Assembly: GCF_001641635.1 (NCBI RefSeq)
Contig: NZ_LUUB01000090.1
Location: 58,776-108,417 of the forward strand
From: Bradyrhizobium centrolobii
Lineage (GTDB): Bacteria; Pseudomonadota; Alphaproteobacteria; Rhizobiales; Xanthobacteraceae
Reading direction: 5' to 3'
DNA: 49,642 bases
Below are positions 43,442 through 49,642 of the stretch, in pieces (the stretch's first letter is position 1; each line of letters begins with the position of its first letter). A program made the translations under genes and the position numbers. The notes beneath the pieces are model-generated. The model had not been told where the DNA came from. It saw only the letters and a program-made list of their open reading frames with translations, and did not search any database.

Positions 43442-43642
43442 TCAACCTTTGGTCACCAACGGGGCCGGGGCTGCGACCGGGTATTTGCCCACGGGGCTCT
43501 TACCGACGGGGTATTTGCCGACGGGATATTTGCCAACCGGCGCGGGCGCGGCGGCAACAGGCTGAGGCCGTGGCAGGTCGGCAGCAACTGCTGTTCCTAC
43601 GAAAGCCAAAGAAGCGATACCAAGGACTACGAATCTCAACAT
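43442..43642 (-). CDS. Small exported protein with tandem VGKYP repeats
   Basis: Protein of 66 residues. The start at 43642 gives a signal peptide (MLRFVVLGIASLAFVGTAVA cut before ADLP) and follows GGTGAG by 7 bases; an ATG 15 bases earlier is in frame. The mature part is almost only PVAAAPAP, four PVGKY-type pentapeptides (one PVGKS) and PVAAPAPLVTKG. Such low-complexity, basic, proline-rich small proteins are recurrent in Bradyrhizobium; no function is known to me. It probably lies free in the periplasm or binds the wall. Confidence 0.6.
   Translation of the reverse strand: MLRFVVLGIASLAFVGTAVAADLPRPQPVAAAPAPVGKYPVGKYPVGKSPVGKYPVAAPAPLVTKG
43476..43535 (-). repeat. Four tandem 15-base repeats (PVGKY/PVGKS units)
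   Basis: Units at 43476-43490, 43491-43505, 43506-43520 and 43521-43535 follow the plus-strand pattern ACGGGGTATTTGCCG. The second unit differs most (CTCTTACC) and codes for GKS instead of GKY. Exact 15-base spacing makes it prone to slippage without loss of frame. Confidence 0.85.
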
Positions 43643-43854
43643 CGGGTTTCTCACCATGATTCGGGTGGGTTGGAATTCACCTGACACGCGTAAAAATAAC
43701 CCGACGCTCGCCACGACGGCAATGAATAGACCGAGGAGTCGGCAGCCCCGACAGCCGTTTTTTGCCATATGTTGCGAAAATGGCACGCGAATTGAAGCTT
43801 TTGGTTCCAGGTCGACTTCGTGATCCTACAGATCAAGACGTGCCGGTACCTGCT

Positions 43855-44439
43855 TCAGAGTATCCGCGGGAAGACCCGACCGGTCCGCGCCATATACTCG
43901 CGATAGCTGTCGCCAAACGTCTGCAGCATCATTCGCTCTTCTCTTGCGACGCGGCCAAAGAACAAGGTCCCGAAGCCGACCAGGCCCGCGATACCGGCAA
44001 TCCAATTCGGCAGCAGCAATGCCTGGGCGATGGCCCACAGCCAAAATGCCGAATACATCGGGTGTCGAACTCTCCGGTAAATCCCTTCCGTCACGAGTTC
44101 ATGGTTCTCCCGCACGTCGAGACTTATCGACCAATTCCGGCCGAGTGCACGGTGAGTCAGGTGAAACACGCCCAGAGCCGCGATCGCAAAGAGAGATCCC
44201 ACCCAAGCCAACCAGGGATAAAAGCTGTAAGCTGCGAAACGAGGTATTCCTGTCGCTACGTAGACGAGCGGCACAAGTCCTAGTCCCGAAAGAGATATGA
44301 GCAGGAGCGCAGTTTCCAGGGGGCCACGAGCGCTCCACACAATCCTCGCACGGCGGGAACGCCGCGCGTACTTATAGCGTATGAGGTACCAGCCGATCGC
44401 CAATGCGACGAAAACGACTTTCGAAATGGTGGGCGTCAT
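43855..44439 (-). CDS. Isoprenylcysteine carboxyl methyltransferase (ICMT)-like membrane protein
   Basis: Integral membrane protein of 194 residues with about four to five helices. The C-terminal motif VTEGIYRRVRHPMYSAFWLW and the late EERMMLQTFGDSYREYMART are diagnostic of ICMT/PEMT-like SAM-dependent methyltransferases. In bacteria these modify small lipids or unknown targets. It ends the two-gene operon with the membrane hydrolase at 44445, 5 bases apart. Substrate unknown. Confidence 0.88.
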   Translation of the reverse strand: MTPTISKVVFVALAIGWYLIRYKYARRSRRARIVWSARGPLETALLLISLSGLGLVPLVYVATGIPRFAAYSFYPWLAWVGSLFAIAALGVFHLTHRALGRNWSISLDVRENHELVTEGIYRRVRHPMYSAFWLWAIAQALLLPNWIAGIAGLVGFGTLFFGRVAREERMMLQTFGDSYREYMARTGRVFPRIL

Positions 44440-44444
44440 TTGAA

Positions 44445-45677
44445 TTAGGCTGCCGCGCCCGGATTACCTGGTAGTTCGCTTTCCGACAGCGGCGCGTTCG
44501 CAATCAGTCCTCCGTCGTCAGCGATCATCGACACGGCGCCATCCGGGGCGAGCGTCTGGGATTTGGCTGAAATCGGTCCGCACGTGAGCATAAAGTAATC
44601 GTACGATGTTCGCTTGTCATTTCCACTGACGAACTGGCAGTGCACACGGAAGAAATTGAACCGGATGCGTTGATATATGTCGTCGTCAAGCATTCGACTA
44701 AGTTTCACGACCCTGACGGTCGCCTCGTTTTCTGTCGACAGGCCCATTTCGGCCATTGGCCGGCTTTTGTAAAAGTTCAACACGTCGATGAGAGCCTGAT
44801 AGTCGCCCCAGAAGATCGCGCGCGACTTGGCGACGCGTTCCACCGTCGAACGAAAGCGCATTGCCTTCGGGTGCAGACCGATCTTGAGTATGGATGACCC
44901 AACGCTCAAGAACGTGACGGGAATTTTGTTCCGACCGAGCGCAGGGTCCAGCTTCAAGGCGCGATCAAGCAGATCAACCGCAAGTACGGCGCCAAGACTG
45001 TGCCCTATGACCAAAATTTCGTCTGCGGCAGAGTTGCTCGCCGCAACCACGAGCTCGGCGGCCAACCTGTCCAGCCTTTGCTCGATTTCCGAATTACCGC
45101 ATCGAATATACTCGCGAGAAAAAATCCAATCGTCGAACAAGTCGCCCAGGTGCAGCCAGCGCCACGGCCCCGCCAAAACGGCCGCGAACCCGAAGAGACC
45201 GCCACCGGCAGCAATGGGAATTGATCCCGTGATCTTGAATGCAAACACGCCAATCAAGAAGGCGGCCGCGATGAGCAATCCGAACGTGACCAATGGATAG
45301 AGAAAGAAAAGTGCGTAGCGCCAGTTGCTCAGCAAGTAACGCCAAAGAGTGCCGGCCAAAACGAAATCCAGAAACGCAAGAATGCCGACGGAAATGCGTG
45401 AGCCAATGCTTCGACGCCCGAAGGCCTCGATTACGTCGTGCCATCGGACCAGACGGTAATCGGTTTCGACGAGCCAATCGGGGCCGGTCGTCGTCACATT
45501 CCATTGGATCTGGTCGACGGTATCATGCGAACCGTCGACGGCCGCTTTCACTGACCAGGTACGTTGGAACCTGGCAATCTCGCGCACAAAGCGTCGTTGC
45601 GCGGTGACATGCGACGTGATTGGATCATAGCCGCCGATATGGAATACCAGCCGCTTCGCTACAGGCTTTCCGGACAT
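44445..45677 (-). CDS. Membrane-associated alpha/beta hydrolase (lipase-like)
   Basis: Protein of about 410 residues from ATG 45677. The N-terminal part begins KRLVFHIGGYDPITSH, two hydrophobic helices follow (about 97-150), and the nucleophile elbow is GHSLG at 225-229 (Ser227). The candidate catalytic Asp and His are not clear by eye. Alternative starts are ATG 45707 and TTG 45770; none has a strong ribosome binding site. It is the first gene of the operon with the ICMT-like protein, suggesting action on a membrane lipid or ester. The 130 bases to the divergent SGNH gene hold both promoters. Confidence 0.72.
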   Translation of the reverse strand: MSGKPVAKRLVFHIGGYDPITSHVTAQRRFVREIARFQRTWSVKAAVDGSHDTVDQIQWNVTTTGPDWLVETDYRLVRWHDVIEAFGRRSIGSRISVGILAFLDFVLAGTLWRYLLSNWRYALFFLYPLVTFGLLIAAAFLIGVFAFKITGSIPIAAGGGLFGFAAVLAGPWRWLHLGDLFDDWIFSREYIRCGNSEIEQRLDRLAAELVVAASNSAADEILVIGHSLGAVLAVDLLDRALKLDPALGRNKIPVTFLSVGSSILKIGLHPKAMRFRSTVERVAKSRAIFWGDYQALIDVLNFYKSRPMAEMGLSTENEATVRVVKLSRMLDDDIYQRIRFNFFRVHCQFVSGNDKRTSYDYFMLTCGPISAKSQTLAPDGAVSMIADDGGLIANAPLSESELPGNPGAAA

Positions 45678-45807
45678 GGTCTTACCCGCGCCTATCCGCG
45701 GATTCATCGTGCTACTCGCTGTCCACGCGTCAATCGACCTGTAATCAAATGACAGAACGTTTGACGCCAAGGGTTGTCAAGAGAGAATCGACCAGTTATT
45801 GGGGAAC

Positions 45808-46596
45808 ATGTGTCGATTTATTTTGCCATGCGTAACCCGAACCGCTCGAGCAATAGCGTCGATCGGTGCCGCCATGATTATCGGGTTGTCCAGCACGGCG
45901 CCCTCTCAAGCACAGGACGAGATATCGTCTGGAGAGAGATGTCTTGCGGCAAATTTGGATGTCTCGCTGGGCGCACAATTGCCCCGCACGGCGGCGCGTT
46001 TGAGATCCGGTGAGCCGTTAAAGATTGTCGCGATCGGCTCATCGTCGACAGTAGGACTCTGGGTGCTTAGGTCCGCGGCCACATATCCGGAGGTGATGCG
46101 CCGAGAGCTCTCGAGGCTTAGATCGAACGCCAACATCAGCGTCATCAACAGCGGTCGAATCGGCGACACGATTCCCAACAACATCGCACGCTTCGAGCGT
46201 GATGTTTTCGCCCACGCACCTGATCTCGTTATCTGGCAATTGGGCACCAATGACGTCGCCTGGGGTGGGCGGCCGGACCAAGGGCTCAAGAGGAGCGTTC
46301 TTGAAGGGGTAAGGGCACTTAAGGCAGGGTCGGCGGATGTCGTGCTGATGGATCTGCAATATGCGCCGCAGGTGCTCGCTTCCGCTAGCTACCCGACGAT
46401 GGAGGGCATCATCGCCGATGTCGCGAAGCAGGAACGGGTCGGGCTATTCTCTCGTTTTGCGCTGATGCGGAATTCGATCAATGCCGGAGTTGCGCAAAGC
46501 GCGCTGGTATCGTGGGACGGATTGCACAACACCGCCGATGGTTATGATTGCATTGGACGAGCCCTCGCCCGAGCCATCTCAACGAGTGCACGTTGA
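45808..46596 (+). CDS. Exported SGNH/GDSL hydrolase
   Basis: Esterase-type hydrolase of 262 residues with an N-terminal signal peptide (hydrophobic core near 15-28, cleavage near PSQAQ, residue 35). SGNH blocks: nucleophile Ser78 in IVAIGSSST, Asn148 in QLGTND, and Asp237-His240 in SWDGLH, plus a Gly in INSGRIGD. Length fits the family. The ATG at 45808 follows GGGGA by only 2 bases; a TTG at 45799 is an alternative. Proteins of this type remove acyl groups from surface polysaccharides or lipids; the substrate is unknown. Confidence 0.87.
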   Translation: MCRFILPCVTRTARAIASIGAAMIIGLSSTAPSQAQDEISSGERCLAANLDVSLGAQLPRTAARLRSGEPLKIVAIGSSSTVGLWVLRSAATYPEVMRRELSRLRSNANISVINSGRIGDTIPNNIARFERDVFAHAPDLVIWQLGTNDVAWGGRPDQGLKRSVLEGVRALKAGSADVVLMDLQYAPQVLASASYPTMEGIIADVAKQERVGLFSRFALMRNSINAGVAQSALVSWDGLHNTADGYDCIGRALARAISTSAR

Positions 46597-46778
46597 GAGG
46601 CCCTAGCTCAGGCGAATCGAAGGCCGCGGCTTCGCATGAGTTTGGGCCCCGGCCGGGACAGCGGCGCCGAGCGTGCTGATGCCCGCGAACGCGAACAAAG
46701 ACCAATTCTCCGCCACAATCACCGCAGTTCTCGCAGCGGTGACAGCAATTCGCGCCGACGCTGTCAGGAGGTGCGCTC

Positions 46779-47039
46779 ATGCACCATTATGCCAGCCAAC
46801 TTGTTGACCTGTTACTGGTGCTCGTCGCCGCGTGGATGGCGCCAGCCACCATTTTTGTTATCTACGCCTACTTCGCTCGTCTTAAGAACCCGGTCAGCGA
46901 ATCGGTCTTTGGACGTGCGGTCATCATTTCCTTGTTCATTATAACCACGTCGATTTGGCTCCCGATCATTGTGGCCGCCATAGTCCTATCGCTGATCGGT
47001 CATTTGTGGTCCCGCTTCAGGGTAAAACCACGCAAGTAG
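46779..47039 (+). CDS. Small two-helix membrane protein, unknown function
   Basis: Protein of 86 residues with two membrane helices (about 9-30 and 46-72) and a basic tail RFRVKPRK. It has an excellent ribosome binding site, AGGAGGT 6 bases before the ATG, which supports it as a real gene. It is not recognised as any family. The 182 bases before it contain no convincing gene. Confidence 0.65.
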   Translation: MHHYASQLVDLLLVLVAAWMAPATIFVIYAYFARLKNPVSESVFGRAVIISLFIITTSIWLPIIVAAIVLSLIGHLWSRFRVKPRK

Positions 47040-47117
47040 CTGGAGATTGCTAGAGGCGCAAAAGGTGCGGTCGAATTGGAGCGGCACCTCACAAGAACAG
47101 AAAAGGGAAGCAAAGCA

Positions 47118-47552
47118 ATGCCTGCGTTTCTCCTGGTTCTGACGATGGCTGCAATCAATGTTGCAACAATCGCCGCGGCCGCAGAGTGGCGACCGCAATT
47201 TCTCTCAGTGTGCCGAAGCGGTTGCGCGCAGCAAGGTGGCTTTTCAACGGACGCTTGCTTGCAAATTTGCAACTGCATTGCCTCCGAAATGGAAGCGAAC
47301 TTTGGTGACGAGGCTCTCGGCTCCATGAGTACCCCGAGCGCTGATCAACTGCGTCGGACCAACGAAATCAGAGAGCTCTGCGTCCGTCGAGTACTAGGGG
47401 TTAGACCTAGTACCATTGGCACAGTGGTTGCGTATCGACGGGGTCGAACAGTCTTCCGCGGGCATCGGCAGTTCGCAGATCGACAGCATGAAGAACGCCG
47501 CGTGGGGATGTCGCACACCCGCTCCAGCTTCCCGTTCAGTTTGAAATCATGA
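47118..47552 (+). CDS. Small exported cysteine-containing protein, unknown function
   Basis: Protein of 144 residues. The start at 47118 (MPAFLLVLTMAAINVATIAA) gives a signal peptide; the earlier in-frame GTG/ATG region is Arg-rich. Six Cys follow in a spaced pattern (VCRSGC, then ACLQICNC, then LCVRRV), suggesting disulfides in the periplasm. The C-terminal 45 residues are Arg/His-rich and less protein-like, so the true end may have been altered. It follows the small membrane protein by 78 bases on the same strand and may be co-transcribed. No family recognised. Confidence 0.55.
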   Translation: MPAFLLVLTMAAINVATIAAAAEWRPQFLSVCRSGCAQQGGFSTDACLQICNCIASEMEANFGDEALGSMSTPSADQLRRTNEIRELCVRRVLGVRPSTIGTVVAYRRGRTVFRGHRQFADRQHEERRVGMSHTRSSFPFSLKS

Positions 47553-47804
47553 GGGGGTGTGTCTTGCACCTGGACGAGGATGACGAACGCACCGCCCAGC
47601 ATCTTCGCAACATATTCCCGACTGTCGCTGATCACCGGGGAGAAGCACGCGACGGTAATCGTTACCTCACTGCACAAAACGATCGACGGCTTCCGGTTCT
47701 GGGCGCTTAGCGGACAGACATCGACTAATGGGTGTTGTCCGCTTTGAGCTCCGAACCGGACGCCGACCGGGCGCACCTGTGTCTCGGATTTGCGAATCCG
47801 AACG
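47553..47804. other. Intergenic stretch with a degenerate repeat remnant
   Basis: No convincing gene. Near 47690-47770 the text GCGCTTAGCGGACAGACATC and GTTGTCCGCTTTGAGCTC resembles decayed copies of a rhizobial intergenic repeat that often carries GTCCGCTTTGAGC. Short open frames on both strands lack ribosome binding sites. Confidence 0.4.
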
Positions 47805-48629
47805 CTAACGCTTGGTCCAGTCGATGATCCGGGTCGGGTCGGCATCGAACTCGATGCTGCAGAACGTGCCGCCCTGGTAGTAATCGCCGACCGGATCCGG
47901 CTTCAGCTTGGCCTGCTCGGCCATCGCGTGCTGCCAGAAATCCTCGGCGCGGCCCGTGGGGCGATAGCCGAATTCATAGGCGCGGTGATTGTCCCACCAG
48001 GCGCGCTCGTTGAAGGAAGCCCCGTAGAACACCTCGAAATGGATGTCGGGGTGCTCGAGGCCGATGCGGCAGAGCTGCACGAGGTCCTCCGGCTTGAGCC
48101 AGATCGCAAGCCGGCGCTGGTCGAGCGGCTTGTCGCCGAAATTGCCGATACGGATGCAGGTGACCTTCAGCCCGTGCTTGTCGGCATAGAGCGCCCCGAC
48201 CGCTTCGCCGAACACCTTGCTGACGCCGTAGCGTCCGTCCGGGCGCGGGGTGACGTCGGTGCCGATCTTGTGGTGCCGGGGATAGAATCCGACCGCGTGG
48301 TTCGACGAGGCGAACACCACGCGCTTGACGCCTTTCTTGCGCGCCGCCTCGAACAGGTTGTAGCCGCCGATGATGTTGGCCTGGAGGATATCGTCCCAGG
48401 CGCCTTCGACCGAATAGCCGCCGAAATGCAGGATGCCGTCCACGCCCTCGCAGATCGCTTCGCATTGCGCGAGATCGGACAGGTCGGCCGCCTTGAACTT
48501 TTCGTTCGCGCCGAGATCGGCGGGCGGCTTGATGTCGCTGAGCAGGAGGTCCGGATAGATCGGCGGGAGCAACTTTCGCAAGCTCGAGCCGATTCCGCCT
48601 GAAGCTCCAGTCATCAAAATACGCGGCAT
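47805..48629 (-). CDS. udh: Uronate dehydrogenase (NAD-dependent epimerase/dehydratase family)
   Basis: Short-chain-type dehydrogenase of 274 residues that oxidises galacturonate or glucuronate to the aldaro-lactone. It matches Agrobacterium Udh in layout: nucleotide motif TGASGGIG at 7-14, VDGILHFGGYSVEG, ILQANIIGGYNLFEAAR, the catalytic triad Ser109 (FASSNH), Tyr134 and Lys138 (YGVSK), and WWDNHRAYEFGYRPTGRAEDF. GAGGGAAG lies 2 bases before the ATG. It is divergent from a lactonase gene, which hydrolyses the product, so the pair forms the first two steps of oxidative uronate breakdown. Confidence 0.88.
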   Translation of the reverse strand: MPRILMTGASGGIGSSLRKLLPPIYPDLLLSDIKPPADLGANEKFKAADLSDLAQCEAICEGVDGILHFGGYSVEGAWDDILQANIIGGYNLFEAARKKGVKRVVFASSNHAVGFYPRHHKIGTDVTPRPDGRYGVSKVFGEAVGALYADKHGLKVTCIRIGNFGDKPLDQRRLAIWLKPEDLVQLCRIGLEHPDIHFEVFYGASFNERAWWDNHRAYEFGYRPTGRAEDFWQHAMAEQAKLKPDPVGDYYQGGTFCSIEFDADPTRIIDWTKR

Positions 48630-48647
48630 TTCTTCCCTCGTCGGTAG

Positions 48648-48664
48648 CGACCGATTTGCGGTCG
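48648..48664. promoter_or_regulatory. Perfect inverted repeat in the udh-lactonase divergent promoter
   Basis: CGACCG-ATTTG-CGGTCG, 17 bases, centred in the 91-base space between the two divergent start codons, about 19 bases from the udh ATG. It could be an operator that covers both promoters or a short hairpin in the udh leader; no regulator gene is adjacent in the window. Confidence 0.45.
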
Positions 48665-48720
48665 TAGGTCTCTAATGATAGCAGATTTGGGCAGAGGGAA
48701 CGCAATAACGAGAACTGCAC

Positions 48721-49642
<922 letters not shown>

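Noticed and set aside
43476..43535. Short regular repeats as a possible CRISPR array
   Set aside because: The 15-base units abut without spacers and encode an in-frame pentapeptide.
47345..47845. Minus-strand open frame overlapping the small exported protein
   Set aside because: No ribosome binding site and Arg/Ser-rich composition; part of it is repeat remnant.

Overview
This window reads as chromosome of a high-GC alphaproteobacterium, most likely Bradyrhizobium or a close relative. The reasons are the dense set of ABC and TRAP importers, the style of the two-component and RND genes, and several mosaic palindromic elements of the kind scattered through Bradyrhizobium/Rhodopseudomonas genomes. 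No rRNA, tRNA, CRISPR array, prophage or replication origin was seen. One insertion sequence is present.

Layout. (1) 1-4625: 3-prime part of a dipeptide/oligopeptide ABC importer operon (two ATPases, binding protein, two permeases). (2) 4624-6182: a palindromic repeat, then an apparently intact IS481-family element with long double-motif inverted ends. (3) 6219-10653, minus strand: a tightly overlapped signalling operon of CACHE/HAMP histidine kinase, stand-alone receiver, and receiver fused to a class III nucleotide cyclase, followed by a CnbZ/RidA-like protein. (4) 10756-15894, minus strand: a TetR-MFP-RND efflux operon with a palindromic operator at the regulator start and a strong terminator at its end. 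(5) 16032-21869: a split ThDP decarboxylase (alpha/beta) divergent from a cytochrome P450, then ornithine aminotransferase and a large exported repeat protein with two related C-terminal domains.

(6) 21899-30237, minus strand: a TetR regulator and a seven-gene, almost gapless operon. It encodes a NMT1/THI5-type ABC importer plus an enolase-superfamily enzyme, a Gfo/Idh oxidoreductase, a DUF993 aldolase-like protein and a TIM-barrel isomerase. This is the best candidate in the window for an uncharacterised catabolic pathway. (7) 30530-35851: a VOC protein, two PfkB sugar kinases, a rhodocoxin-reductase-like flavoprotein and a crotonase. (8) 35861-41573: a GntR-controlled unit with an IlvD/Edd dehydratase and a DctPQM TRAP importer. 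(9) 41677-47804: an islet of short, mostly exported or membrane proteins, with a pseudogene remnant and lower apparent GC. (10) 47805-49642: divergent uronate dehydrogenase and SMP-30/gluconolactonase-type lactonase (cut by the window end), which together would oxidise a hexuronate to an aldarate.

How the genes work together. Much of the window is uptake plus oxidation of small organic acids and sugars: three importers, two dehydratase or enolase-type enzymes, two sugar kinases, uronate oxidation and three local repressors beside the operons they probably control. Start sites were chosen by ribosome binding sites, signal peptides and overlaps. Functional names rest on motifs seen by eye, not on database searches.
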